This document shows positions 8,474 through 17,025 of a stretch of 45,370 nt of DNA, piece after piece. Position 1 is the stretch's first letter, and the number at the start of each line of letters is the position of its first letter. Below the pieces are notes generated by a model. It saw only the letters and a list, made by a program, of their open reading frames with translations, made no database searches and was not told the DNA's origin. A program made the translations under genes and the position numbers. The stretch is from Clostridia bacterium (GTDB lineage: Bacteria > Bacillota > Clostridia > Oscillospirales > Butyricicoccaceae), in the NCBI GenBank assembly GCA_017455565.1, contig JAFSZV010000030.1, positions 1 through 45,370 on the forward strand, in the 5' to 3' direction.

Positions 8474-8511
8474 AAAATACCCCACGCATTTTGCAATGCG
8501 CGGGGTATTTT
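8474..8511 (-). terminator. Terminator of the BMP lipoprotein gene, flanking the intron
   Basis: A long near-perfect hairpin, AAAATACCCC / GGGGTATTTT plus CGCATT/AATGCG, starts 17 bp after the lipoprotein stop. On the - strand it runs into TTTTTGCGC and then the intron 5' end. Confidence 0.92.
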
Positions 8512-8527
8512 GATTGATTGCACGAGA

Positions 8528-9658
8528 TCAGCGATAGTTGACGGTGACGTTGGAGAAGGTCATATCGGCAATGTCGTCCTCGGTGGGAGCATTGGCGTCG
8601 ATCTGGACCTTGCCAGCAACGATATCGTTGAACAGGGTCTCATACTGCGCGGCGGTGAAGTTGGTCATGGACCAGGTGGCGGTGGGCAGACCGACGGAAT
8701 CGTCCTTGGCTCCCAGAGAAGTGCCCTTGCCGCCGATCTCAGCAAACTGGCCAGCATAGACCTTGCCCAGCGCCCACTCGACGGAAGAGGACAGGCCCTT
8801 CATGGCCGAGGTGACGACGGTGGGAGAATCGAAGGACTGGTCGACGTCGACGCCGATGACCTTGCCGTCGTTCTCAGCGGCAGCGGCCGCGATGGACTGG
8901 AAGATGGAGCCGCCGCAGGCGAAAACGATCTCGGTGCCGTTCTCATACCAGCCCTTCATCATGGCCTGCAGCTCGGGAGAAGCGGAGAAGGACGCGCCGT
9001 ACTGCCAGGTGTAGTCGATGGTAACAGTCTTGTCCATTTCCTTCGCAGCGTCATTGGCGCCCTGCACAAAGCCGTAGCCGTAACGGCAACAGGCGGGGTT
9101 GGTGCCGCCGCCGCCGCCGGAGAATCCGAGCTTTTCATAGCCTTCCTTGACGACGGCATAACCGGCCAGGTAACCAGCCTGCTCTTCCTGGAAAGCGATA
9201 CCGGCCACATTGTCCAGGCCGATGGGATAACCGTCGATGAAGATGAAGTTGACGTCGGGATACTCAGCAGCAATGCGGGAAAGCGCGCCTTCCTGCATGA
9301 AACCGGCGCAAACGACGGTGGTAGCGCCGTTGTCAATGGCTGCCTTCATGGCGTCATAGCGGTCGTCATCAGTGGCCTGATTGTCGTTGGCAGGCTGATA
9401 ATACTTGTAAGTCTTGCCGTTGGCGTTTGCATAGAGCTTCACGCCGTCGTAAGTGCCCTGGTTGAAGGACTTGTCCTTCAGCAGGCCCACGTCGGTGACG
9501 AAGGCGATTTCGTACTTGCCGTTTTCAGAGGTCATCTCGTCGGCGATATCGTCGGCGGTGACCGCGTTGCCGGAGTTATTGCCCCCGTTGTTGCCGCAGC
9601 CGGCCGCAAGGGCCATGACCATCATCGCGGCCAGGAGCAGTGCCAGAAACTTTTTCAT
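8528..9658 (-). CDS. BMP family substrate-binding lipoprotein
   Basis: 376 aa. The signal peptide ends in the lipobox LAAGC (Cys near residue 21), followed by a Gly/Asn-rich linker. The periplasmic-binding-like domain has FVTDVGLLKDKSFNQGTYDG near the start, the hallmark of the BMP/PnrA family, and GFSGGGGGTNP and VIGVDVDQS further on. Members bind purine nucleosides for an ABC importer. The ATPase and permease genes that usually follow are absent, because the gene ends at its own terminator. The start at 9658 follows GGGAGGAAG; the longer frame to 9766 has no such site. Confidence 0.92.
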   Translation of the reverse strand: MKKFLALLLAAMMVMALAAGCGNNGGNNSGNAVTADDIADEMTSENGKYEIAFVTDVGLLKDKSFNQGTYDGVKLYANANGKTYKYYQPANDNQATDDDRYDAMKAAIDNGATTVVCAGFMQEGALSRIAAEYPDVNFIFIDGYPIGLDNVAGIAFQEEQAGYLAGYAVVKEGYEKLGFSGGGGGTNPACCRYGYGFVQGANDAAKEMDKTVTIDYTWQYGASFSASPELQAMMKGWYENGTEIVFACGGSIFQSIAAAAAENDGKVIGVDVDQSFDSPTVVTSAMKGLSSSVEWALGKVYAGQFAEIGGKGTSLGAKDDSVGLPTATWSMTNFTAAQYETLFNDIVAGKVQIDANAPTEDDIADMTFSNVTVNYR

Positions 9659-9722
9659 TGTTATCTTCCTCCCTGTTGATTGTCGTGCACTTTGTACAGT
9701 TATTGGAAAAGCTACTGTCTGT

Positions 9723-9751
9723 ATCTTATCATCTTCGCACATAAAATTCAA
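9723..9751 (-). promoter_or_regulatory. Promoter of the BMP lipoprotein gene
   Basis: On the - strand: TTGAAT, 17-bp spacer, TAAGAT, about 65 bp before the start codon. Confidence 0.6.
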
Positions 9752-9902
9752 GTAAAAAAGCGGCATATTATTCCGATTTTCATTTTTATTATCATTTTTG
9801 TAACATTCTGTTTATTTCTCCCGGCAAAAATTGTGGAAATTTCCGGGCAAATATGTTAAAGTGATACAAGGATGCAAAACATGAATTTTGGGAGGTGCGA
9901 TC

Positions 9903-10961
9903 ATGGATCATCAGCGAGAGGATCACGATCTGGCGTTTTTGCTGCGGTATGAAAATGTTGCCTGGTATGAAGACGGCGCAGTGCGGATCCTGGACAGAAG
10001 AGTCTATCCGATAGAAGAACGCTTCGTCGTCTGCCGCACCCACGAAGCGGTGGCCCGCGCCATCGCGGATATGGTCACCCAGAGTGCCGGGCCCTATTAC
10101 GCCGCCGCCCACGGCATGGCGCTTGCCGCTTGGGAATGCCGCAAAAGTGCGGATCCCATGGCGTTTTTGAGAGATGCGGCCTTTCGCCTGTCTCACGCCC
10201 GCCCGACCACCGCTTCCCGCATGGAAGCCATCACCGGCGAAGCTCTCGCCCGCGCCTCGGCTGCGTTTGATGCCGGACAGGATATCGCGGAAACGCTGCG
10301 TGAATACGCCGTAGAGCTGATGGAACGGCGCTATCGCAATATCGCCCGTTGCGCGGGATTTCTGGCGGATCGTCTGCCGGAGCATTCCGTGATCATGACG
10401 CAGTGCTTTGCCGAAACCGTGATCGGGATGCTGCTGCGGACGGCGGCGGCGCAAGGGAAAACCGTGCGGATGATCTGCCCCGAGACCCGCCCGTTTTTGC
10501 AGGGCGCCCGGCTGACGGCCAGCGTTGCCGTGCAGCAGGACTGCGACGTCACCGTCATCACTGATAACATGCCGGCAGCGGTCCTTTCTTCCGGCGCGGT
10601 CGATCTCTTTACCTCCGCGGCCGACGTCATCTGCATGGACGGCACGATCATAAACAAGGTCGGCACACTGCAGATCGCGCTTTGCGCCGGACGTTTCGGC
10701 GTTCCCTATTATGTAACAGGCTCACCCGACCGAAAAAAGTCCGGCGTGTGTGACGTGACGATCGAATATCGGGACGGCAGCGCCGTGCTGGATCACTTGG
10801 GACGCAGGGCGACGCTGCCCGGCGTAAAAGGGCTCTATCCCGCTTTTGACGTCACGCCCGGATCGCTGGTTTCAGGGGTCGTTACAGACCGCGGCATCTT
10901 CCTGCCGACAGAGCTTTCGCGCTATTTTCACCCCGAAGACGGTGATTTTCCGTCTGCCTGA
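9903..10961 (+). CDS. MtnA/eIF-2B-family sugar-phosphate isomerase-like protein
   Basis: 352 aa. The C-terminal half carries the family motifs: a Cys in VIMTQCFAE (C168), ETRPFLQGARLT (194-205), DNMPAA (221-226) and CMDGTIINKVGT (D246). C168 and D246 match the catalytic Cys and Asp of 5-methylthioribose-1-phosphate isomerase. The N-terminal third is divergent, and the typical THCNTG is reduced to MTQCFA. No methionine-salvage gene is nearby. It could act on another sugar 1-phosphate, or be an eIF-2B-like regulator. Start 9903 is set by GGGAGGTGCG at 9890-9899. Confidence 0.8.
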   Translation: MDHQREDHDLAFLLRYENVAWYEDGAVRILDRRVYPIEERFVVCRTHEAVARAIADMVTQSAGPYYAAAHGMALAAWECRKSADPMAFLRDAAFRLSHARPTTASRMEAITGEALARASAAFDAGQDIAETLREYAVELMERRYRNIARCAGFLADRLPEHSVIMTQCFAETVIGMLLRTAAAQGKTVRMICPETRPFLQGARLTASVAVQQDCDVTVITDNMPAAVLSSGAVDLFTSAADVICMDGTIINKVGTLQIALCAGRFGVPYYVTGSPDRKKSGVCDVTIEYRDGSAVLDHLGRRATLPGVKGLYPAFDVTPGSLVSGVVTDRGIFLPTELSRYFHPEDGDFPSA

Positions 10962-10974
10962 CATTTCTTCTTAT

Positions 10975-10996
10975 TCTTAAGCCTGAGGGCTTAAGA
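10975..10996. repeat. Perfect 9-bp inverted repeat
   Basis: TCTTAAGCC / GGCTTAAGA around TGAG, 13 bp after the MtnA-like stop. No T-tract follows directly. It could be a weak terminator or an operator ahead of the atoE promoter. Confidence 0.45.
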
Positions 10997-11078
10997 CAAC
11001 TTTGATAACTCCTGTCCGCATTTACGGGAAAACCAGCTTTTCCTTGTTGTTGTTTTCCAATTATTAACATTTTATTTA

Positions 11079-11107
11079 TTGTATTTTTGTAAATTTTTTG
11101 TTATAAT
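11079..11107 (+). promoter_or_regulatory. Promoter of atoE
   Basis: TTGTAT, 17-bp spacer, TATAAT, about 45 bp before the start. Confidence 0.75.
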
Positions 11108-11152
11108 ACAGGCGGGATTCTGTAAGATTTTTTATCGAAAGGAGTTGTGCCT

Positions 11153-12496
11153 GTGTTCAAAAGGTTTGTAAACGGATGCGTGCGGGTCATCAACCGCTGG
11201 CTGCCGGACCCCTTCCTGTTCGCCGTAATTCTGAGCATCATCGTCTTTCTCGGCGGTATGCTGGCCACCGGCATGGGCCCGATCAAAATGCTGGCTTCCT
11301 GGGGCAACACCTCCGGCTTCTGGAACCTGCTGGCGTTCTCCATGCAGATGGCTCTGGTTCTGGTCCTCGGCTCCTCTATGGCCTCCGCGAAAATCTGCAA
11401 GCGGGCGCTGGGCGCCATCGCTTCCCTGGCCCGTGACAACCGTTCCGCCATCATCATCACCACCTTTGTTTCCGTGATCTGCTGCTGGCTCAACTGGGGC
11501 TTCGGTCTGATCGTCGGCGCCCTGTTGGCGAAGGAGATCGCCCGCCGTGTCCGCACGGTGGACTATCCCCTGCTGATCGCCTCCGCCTATTCCGGATTTG
11601 TCGTGTGGCACGCCGGTCTGTCCGGTTCCATTCCTCTGGATCTGGTCTCCGGCAAGACGTTTTCCGAAATCACCTATCAGGCTCCCATTACGGAAACGGT
11701 CTTCCATCCCGTCAACCTTATCATGTGCTGCGTCGTTCTGCTCCTTATGCCCATCATCAACTACGCTATGCATCCCGAAGAAAGCCATGTGATCTGCGTC
11801 GATCCTTCCCTGCTGAAGGATGAGGCCGAGCGTACTTACAAGAAGGAGACCCCCGCAGAAAAGATCGAACACTCTCGGCTCCTGTGGATCATTCTTGTGG
11901 TCGCCTGCTTCTCTTACATCGTTTATTATTTTATTGAAAACGGCTTTACCTTGGGTCTGAACATCGTCAACTTTATCTTCCTGTCTCTTGGCATTCTGCT
12001 CCATGGCGACCTGCGGAAATACGTCGACGCCATCGGAGACGCTGCCGGCGGCGCCGCGGGGATCCTGCTGCAGTTCCCCTTCTATGCCGGTATCATGGGT
12101 ATGATGGTCGCGGCCAACAAGAGCGGCGTTTCTCTGGCCTCCGTCATTTCCAACTTTTTTGTCAGCATCTCCAACAAGACAACCTTCCCGATGCTGTCTT
12201 TCCTAGCTGCCGGCATCGTCAACTTCTTCGTTCCCTCCGGCGGCGGCCAGTGGAATGTTCAGGGTCCCATCATGATGCCGGCTGGCCGTGTGCTGCAGGT
12301 CGGTGACGGCCTGACCGCCATGGCGGTGGCATGGGGCGATCAATGGACCAACATGATACAGCCATTCTGGGCTCTGCCCGCTCTGGGCGTTGCCGGTCTC
12401 TCCGCCCGCGATATTATGGGTTATCTGGTCATCATCCTGCTGTTTACCGGCATCGTGGCCTGTGGAGGTTTCCTGCTCTGGCCGATGTTTTTGTAA
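11153..12496 (+). CDS. atoE: Short-chain fatty acid transporter, AtoE family
   Basis: 447 aa with many hydrophobic helices (for example 16-37, 55-75, 95-140, 240-262 and the last 25 residues). The start NRWLPDPFLFAVILS, the LNWGFGLIVGALLAKEIAR loop, the PSGGGQWNVQGP motif and WGDQWTNMIQPFWALP are the signature of the AtoE/TIGR00366 family of inner-membrane short-chain fatty acid carriers. In this organism it could import or export butyrate, acetate or acetoacetate, in line with atoDA and the lysine pathway 4 kb away. GTG at 11153 is preferred over GTG 11147, since AAAGGAG ends at 11144. Confidence 0.9.
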   Translation: MFKRFVNGCVRVINRWLPDPFLFAVILSIIVFLGGMLATGMGPIKMLASWGNTSGFWNLLAFSMQMALVLVLGSSMASAKICKRALGAIASLARDNRSAIIITTFVSVICCWLNWGFGLIVGALLAKEIARRVRTVDYPLLIASAYSGFVVWHAGLSGSIPLDLVSGKTFSEITYQAPITETVFHPVNLIMCCVVLLLMPIINYAMHPEESHVICVDPSLLKDEAERTYKKETPAEKIEHSRLLWIILVVACFSYIVYYFIENGFTLGLNIVNFIFLSLGILLHGDLRKYVDAIGDAAGGAAGILLQFPFYAGIMGMMVAANKSGVSLASVISNFFVSISNKTTFPMLSFLAAGIVNFFVPSGGGQWNVQGPIMMPAGRVLQVGDGLTAMAVAWGDQWTNMIQPFWALPALGVAGLSARDIMGYLVIILLFTGIVACGGFLLWPMFL

Positions 12497-12515
12497 GCTG
12501 CTTTTGCGCAAACAA

Positions 12516-12545
12516 AGGGCCTTCGGTTTTCCGGAGGCTCTTTTG
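12516..12545 (+). terminator. Terminator of atoE
   Basis: GGGCCTTCGG / CCGGAGGCTC stem with a TTTT loop, then TTTT. Confidence 0.7.
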
Positions 12546-12550
12546 AGAAT

Positions 12551-12579
12551 TTGCCATTTCATACAGGATATGCTATACT
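12551..12579 (+). promoter_or_regulatory. Promoter of the CNNM gene pair
   Basis: TTGCCA, 17-bp spacer, TATACT. Confidence 0.85.
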
Positions 12580-12614
12580 GAATTTATTCTGACAACAAGG
12601 AGTTGTATGACCCC

Positions 12615-13634
12615 ATGGGCGACGGCAGTTGGCCTTATTATTTTCTTTTGATCCTTTTGATTCTGGGCGGCGGATATTTTGCGGGCGCGGAGATCGCTTT
12701 TGCCTCCGCGAACAAGATCCGGCAAAAAACGCAAGCGGAAGCCGGCGACCGGCGCGCCAGGACCGCCATGTATATTCACGATCATTTTGACAGCGCCCTG
12801 ACCACCCTTCTGATCGGCAACAATATCATGCACATTGGCGGCTCAGCCCTTGCCACCATGCTCGCCAGCCGGATCTGGGGCCCGAAGGCCGCCGTGTGGA
12901 CCACCATCGTGATGACGGTGCTGGTGTTTTTTATCAGTGAAATGCTGCCGAAAAGCTATGCCCGCAGCCATGCGGATACCGCTTCGCTGGCAGTTGCCCG
13001 CTCTCTGCGGTTCCTGATGCGCATCTTTGCTCCCTTTGCATGGTTTTTCAACAAAATTTCATCTTTAATCGCCCGTCTTTTCGGCGGTGACACAAAACCG
13101 TCCTTTACCGAGGCGGAATTGGAATATATGCTGGAAACGGCGCAGGACTCCCCTTCGATCCAGGAAAAGGACGAAGGCCGCCTTCTTTCGGCGGCGGTGG
13201 CGTTCGATCACATTACCGCGCAGCAGGCCATGCAGCCTGCAGAAACCATCGAGGCGCTTGAGATCGGAACGCCTGCGGCGATGGCGGCGGAATTCATCAA
13301 AACGCACACTCATTCCCGCATCCCCGTGTATCGCGGCGATCTCGATCATGTCATTGGCGTCATCCATATCCGCACGTTTCTTCGCAGCTATCTACGTCAG
13401 GGCGCAAAAACGCGCTTGCGTACCATGCTCAATCCGGCGGCCTTCGTGCGGCCGGAATCGCCTATCGACGAGGTCCTGCGTCAAATGAGCAGTCACCGCG
13501 TCCAGCTTGGTATCGTACAGGACGAAAACGGCAAAACGCTGGGCGTCCTTACGGTGGAGGACATTTTGGAAGAGCTGGTCGGCGATATCCGCGACGAAGA
13601 AGGTGCCGAAGGGACGGTGACGCGGAATGCCTGA
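12615..13634 (+). CDS. CNNM/CBS-domain transporter-like protein, short form
   Basis: 339 aa. The CNNM (DUF21) membrane domain has AGAEIAFASANK near residue 28 and LTTLLIGNNIMHIG near 70, with hydrophobic helices at about 8-30, 65-115 and 130-145. A CBS pair follows (about 205-325), ending LGVLTVEDILEELVGDI. The family is linked to Mg2+/Co2+ or Na+ transport. The C-terminal CorC_HlyC domain found in its downstream paralogue is missing. Its stop overlaps the next start by 8 bp, so translation is coupled. The ATG at 12615 is 12 nt from AAGGAG; a TTG at 12603 is too close to it. Confidence 0.85.
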   Translation: MGDGSWPYYFLLILLILGGGYFAGAEIAFASANKIRQKTQAEAGDRRARTAMYIHDHFDSALTTLLIGNNIMHIGGSALATMLASRIWGPKAAVWTTIVMTVLVFFISEMLPKSYARSHADTASLAVARSLRFLMRIFAPFAWFFNKISSLIARLFGGDTKPSFTEAELEYMLETAQDSPSIQEKDEGRLLSAAVAFDHITAQQAMQPAETIEALEIGTPAAMAAEFIKTHTHSRIPVYRGDLDHVIGVIHIRTFLRSYLRQGAKTRLRTMLNPAAFVRPESPIDEVLRQMSSHRVQLGIVQDENGKTLGVLTVEDILEELVGDIRDEEGAEGTVTRNA

Positions 13635-14892
13635 TCTGTTCCTGTATCTCGCCATCGTGGGGCTGATCTGCTGTTCCGCGTTTTTCTCCGGAACAGAGAT
13701 CGCGTTTGCCGCGGTCAATCCCCTGCGGCTGAAAAACGCCGCCGACGGAGGCTCCCGCACGGCGCAGATCGCCTATGCCATTTGCACCCATTACGACCGG
13801 GCGCTGTGTACGATCCTGATCGGAAACAATCTGGTAAACATCGCTGCGTCTTCTATTGCCACTGTGATCGCCATCCGCCTGTTCGGCAATGACGGCACGA
13901 TCTATGCCACGCTGGTCATGACCGTTCTGATCCTGATTTTCGGCGAAATCTTTCCGAAGATCCTTGCAAAAGAGCACAGCGATTCCTTTGTCAGCCGGAC
14001 GGCCGCTCCCCTGCGCCTGCTGATGATCGTTACCAACCCGATGGTAACGGGGATCACCCGGCTTGTTGACCGGATCTCGGCCCTCTGGGGCGGGATGCCC
14101 GAGCTGGCTCCCATCACCGCCGACGAGCTCGTCACCATGATTGAGACCGTGGAAGATGAAGGTGTGATCGACGAAGACCGGTCCGACCTGCTTCAATCGG
14201 CAGTCGGGTTCGGTGAAACGACGGTGGAAGAGATCCTCACGCCCCGCGTGGATCTGACGGCCATCGACCTGAAAGACTCCCGCGAAACGATCCTGAAGAT
14301 CATGGATGAATCTCCCTTTTCCTGCATCCCTGTTTATGAAGAGGATCTGGATTCCGTAAAGGGCGTTCTTTATCTGAATCACGCCTACCGGATTCTGGCG
14401 GACGATCCATCGACTCCGATCGAAGCCCTGATCATGCCGGCTTTTTTCCTGCATAAGAGCACGCATCTTCCCGTGGCATTGCGAGAACTGCGTTCCCGTC
14501 ATCTGCAGATGGCCGTGGTGCTGGATGATTTTGGTGGCAACTGCGGCGTGGTCACGCTGGAGGATATTCTGGAAGAGCTGGTGGGCGACATCTGGGACGA
14601 GAGCGACCCCATTGAAAGTGAGCTTCAGGCGCTGGACGATACGCATTTCCGCGTCAGCGGCAGCATGAGTCTTCACGATTTGCTCTGGGAGCTGGATCTG
14701 GATCAATACGAGGACGAGTTTGACAGCGCCACCGTCGGCGGATGGATCACCGAGCTACAGGGCGATTTTCCTGCTGCGGGCGACCGTTTGACATGGCGCA
14801 ATCTCAATATCACCGTAGAAGAATTGGACGAACTCCGGGTAACGCGCATCTTGATCGAGCTTCCTCCCAGGGAAGAGGAAGACGCCGATTGA
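13627..14892 (+). CDS. CNNM/CBS/CorC_HlyC-domain transporter-like protein
   Basis: 421 aa. Domains in order: CNNM membrane region (FFSGTEIAFAAVNPLRLK, then CTILIGNNLVNIAAS, FGEIFPKILAKEH), CBS pair (about 195-320, with VVTLEDILEELVGDIWDE) and a C-terminal CorC_HlyC domain (about 340-415: FRVSGSMSLHDLLWEL, VGGWITELQG). Full family length. Related proteins are implicated in divalent cation or Na+ handling at the cell membrane. Its overlap with the shorter paralogue suggests co-translation and possibly a heterodimer, since CNNM proteins dimerise. Confidence 0.92.
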   Translation: MPDLFLYLAIVGLICCSAFFSGTEIAFAAVNPLRLKNAADGGSRTAQIAYAICTHYDRALCTILIGNNLVNIAASSIATVIAIRLFGNDGTIYATLVMTVLILIFGEIFPKILAKEHSDSFVSRTAAPLRLLMIVTNPMVTGITRLVDRISALWGGMPELAPITADELVTMIETVEDEGVIDEDRSDLLQSAVGFGETTVEEILTPRVDLTAIDLKDSRETILKIMDESPFSCIPVYEEDLDSVKGVLYLNHAYRILADDPSTPIEALIMPAFFLHKSTHLPVALRELRSRHLQMAVVLDDFGGNCGVVTLEDILEELVGDIWDESDPIESELQALDDTHFRVSGSMSLHDLLWELDLDQYEDEFDSATVGGWITELQGDFPAAGDRLTWRNLNITVEELDELRVTRILIELPPREEEDAD

Positions 14893-14904
14893 AAGGAGAA
14901 TACG

Positions 14905-15528
14905 ATGAATAAGGGCACTTACCTTGCCTCGCCGTGCCGTGCCTCCTCTCTCCCCTTTTGGAAAACTAACAGCGTAACGGTCCCCGATTATATCCGCGTG
15001 GTCCGGGACGATCTGTTTACTCCCGAGATGGCGCAGGGCTGCAAGGACGAGCCGTATTTCAAGCTATACCATGGCCTTGACCGGGTCGAGCAAAAAGCGG
15101 TCCCCGCCGGATTTAAATTGATTTCCCCCACGGCGGCGGAGCTTTCCCGGCATATTGGGGAATGTTACCCGCAGGAGCGGGCCTCGGAAGAGGAGCTTTC
15201 TTTCTTCAGAAGACGGCCGACTTATCGGCCCGAGCTGTGGATCGCTCTGGCCGACAGCGCCACCGCCAAAATCGCGGCCTCTGGGATCGCGGAGTTTGAC
15301 GCAGAGATCGGCGAGGGAATTTTAGAATGGATCCAGGTAGCTCCCGCCTATCGACGGCGCGGCTTGGGCGTGTATATCGTCAACGAGCTGCTTGTCCGGT
15401 TAAAGCCTATAGCCGATTTCGTGACGGTTTCCGGGCGTATTTATAATGACACCAAGCCCGAGCTGCTTTACAAAACATGCGGCTTCGGCAGCATGGCAAT
15501 CTGGCATGTACTGGAACGCGACCCGTAA
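14905..15528 (+). CDS. GNAT family N-acetyltransferase
   Basis: 207 aa. The C-terminal half has the GNAT core: ILEWIQVAPAYRRRGLGVYI, where the RRRGLG segment is the acetyl-CoA pyrophosphate loop, and YKTCGFG near the end as motif B. The N-terminal third is specific to this protein and has no clear match. GAAAGGAGAAT lies just upstream, 12 bp after the CNNM stop, so it is the last gene of that operon. Substrate unknown. Confidence 0.85.
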   Translation: MNKGTYLASPCRASSLPFWKTNSVTVPDYIRVVRDDLFTPEMAQGCKDEPYFKLYHGLDRVEQKAVPAGFKLISPTAAELSRHIGECYPQERASEEELSFFRRRPTYRPELWIALADSATAKIAASGIAEFDAEIGEGILEWIQVAPAYRRRGLGVYIVNELLVRLKPIADFVTVSGRIYNDTKPELLYKTCGFGSMAIWHVLERDP

Positions 15529-15531
15529 ATA

Positions 15532-15562
15532 AAAAACAGGCTGCAAAATGCAGCCTGTTTTT
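15532..15562. terminator. Bidirectional terminator between GNAT and atoA
   Basis: AAAAACAGGCTGCA / TGCAGCCTGTTTTT hairpin, symmetric, serving the + strand GNAT operon and the - strand atoDA. Confidence 0.93.
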
Positions 15563-15575
15563 AGGATCGCAACAC

Positions 15576-16244
15576 TCAGTCGACCATGCTCTTCAGATTT
15601 GCGGCAACCTCAAAGGGCGCGGCGGTTGCAGAACGGATCTGATCAACGGTGAACTCGGGGTTGATCTCGGTCATCACGAGGCCCTTGTCGGTGACCTCAA
15701 AGACGCACATCTCGGTAATGATCTTGTTCACGCAGTGAGAAGCGGTCAGAGGCAGACGGCACTTCTCAAGGATTTTGGGATTGCCCTTGGCAGTATGCTC
15801 CATACAGACGATGCAGCGGCGGGCGCCGACGCACAGATCCATGGCTCCGCCCATGCCGGGCATTCTCTTGCCCGGGATGATCCAGTTGGCCAGATTGCCC
15901 TCCTGGTCTACCTCCAGAGCACCCAGAAAACAGGCGTCTACGTGGCCGCCGCGGATGAGGCCGAAGTTAGCGGCGGAATCAATGAAGCCTCCGCCGTAAG
16001 CAACGCAAGCAACGCCGCCGCCGGCATCGGTGACATGATAGGGGTCGTAGTTGACATCGCCTTCGTGGGGGGTGTCGCCTGCGCCCACGATGCCCAGCTC
16101 GGCGTGGATGACCAGTTCGACGCCCTCGGGCAGATAAGCGGGGATCATCGTGGGCAGACCAATGCCCAGATTGACGATGTCGCCGTCTTTCAGTTCTTTT
16201 GCACAGCGTTTGGCAATAAAGGCTTTGATTTCAGACTTATCCAT
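15576..16244 (-). CDS. atoA: Acetate/butyrate-acetoacetate CoA-transferase subunit beta
   Basis: 222 aa. It has NLGIGLPTM near the start and HAELGIVGAG, which carries the catalytic Glu that forms the CoA thioester in the SCOT family. GGAMDLCVGA and the LPLTA segment are also conserved. With AtoD it swaps CoA between butyryl- or acetyl-CoA and acetoacetate, the exit step that links the two products of Kce. Its start shares one base with the atoD stop (TAATG), giving tight coupling. The longer frame to 16340 runs inside atoD and lacks the family N-terminus. Confidence 0.95.
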   Translation of the reverse strand: MDKSEIKAFIAKRCAKELKDGDIVNLGIGLPTMIPAYLPEGVELVIHAELGIVGAGDTPHEGDVNYDPYHVTDAGGGVACVAYGGGFIDSAANFGLIRGGHVDACFLGALEVDQEGNLANWIIPGKRMPGMGGAMDLCVGARRCIVCMEHTAKGNPKILEKCRLPLTASHCVNKIITEMCVFEVTDKGLVMTEINPEFTVDQIRSATAAPFEVAANLKSMVD

Positions 16245-16936
16245 TATTTTCTCTCTCCTTCCACGATGTAGTCGACGCACATCCCATAGGTATACACGTT
16301 CTCCGGCTCGATCTCGCCCACGGGGACAAGGTACTCGCACTCAGCGATGACCACGTCGGCGGCGGTGGCCATGACGGGGTTGAAATTGCGCATGGTACCC
16401 TTATACCAGCAGTTACCGTATTCATCGCACTTATAGGCGCCTAAAAGAGCGAAATCCGCGTGGACAGGCTTCATCAGCAGGTATTCCCTGCCGTTAATGG
16501 TATGCTTGCCCATGCACAGGGGGCTCTCTTCGATCAACGTATCAACGCCGACAGGAGTCAGAACGCCGCCGAGACCGGCGCCGTCGGCGCGGATGCACTC
16601 AGCCAGCGTGCCCTGCGGCAGCAGGTTGACCTGCAGGGTGCCTTCAGTACCCTGTTCCCCCACTTCGGGTGTCATGCCCACGTGGGTAGAAATGATGCGT
16701 TTGACCTGACGATTGTGGATCAGCTCGGCAATACCGAAAAACTCTTCGCCCATGGGACCCACAGCGCGGCCCATATCATTGGCGATGAGAGTCAGATTCC
16801 CGGTGCCCAGCCTGGCCAGTTCTTTAACGATCGCGCGCGCCTGACCGCAGCCAAGGAAACCGCCGCACATGATGGTAGCGCCCTCGGGGATCATTGCCGC
16901 TGCCTCGGCGGGGGTAAGAACAGGTTTCTTTGCCAT
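16244..16936 (-). CDS. atoD: Acetate/butyrate-acetoacetate CoA-transferase subunit alpha
   Basis: 230 aa, the typical subunit A size. It contains GATIMCGGFLGCGQ near residue 19, LTLIANDMGR, RIISTHVGMTPE, and a KADFALL-like stretch at VHADFALLGA. It forms the CoA-transferase with AtoA. A 221-bp gap separates it from kamE, with a possible promoter of its own at 16998-17025, so atoDA may also be expressed apart from the kam genes. AGGAGGAATTGAA precedes the ATG. Confidence 0.95.
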   Translation of the reverse strand: MAKKPVLTPAEAAAMIPEGATIMCGGFLGCGQARAIVKELARLGTGNLTLIANDMGRAVGPMGEEFFGIAELIHNRQVKRIISTHVGMTPEVGEQGTEGTLQVNLLPQGTLAECIRADGAGLGGVLTPVGVDTLIEESPLCMGKHTINGREYLLMKPVHADFALLGAYKCDEYGNCWYKGTMRNFNPVMATAADVVIAECEYLVPVGEIEPENVYTYGMCVDYIVEGERK

Positions 16937-16997
16937 TTCAATTCCTCCTCTTGTTTTATCGTGAGCATGATACTTTCACTTGTTTGACCATAATTTT

Positions 16998-17025
16998 ACA
17001 ATACCATATTTTGCAAAAAAATCAA
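16998..17025 (-). promoter_or_regulatory. Possible internal promoter for atoDA
   Basis: On the - strand: TTGATT, 16-bp spacer, TATTGT, about 60 bp before atoD. Confidence 0.4.

Noticed and set aside
8286..8513. A 75-aa + strand open frame in the intron region
   Set aside because: It has no ribosome site and lies wholly in intron domain I and the terminator; the matching frame in the second remnant is not conserved as protein.
8456..9679. A 407-aa + strand open frame across the BMP gene
   Set aside because: Starts in the intron/terminator and is antisense to an intact lipoprotein gene.
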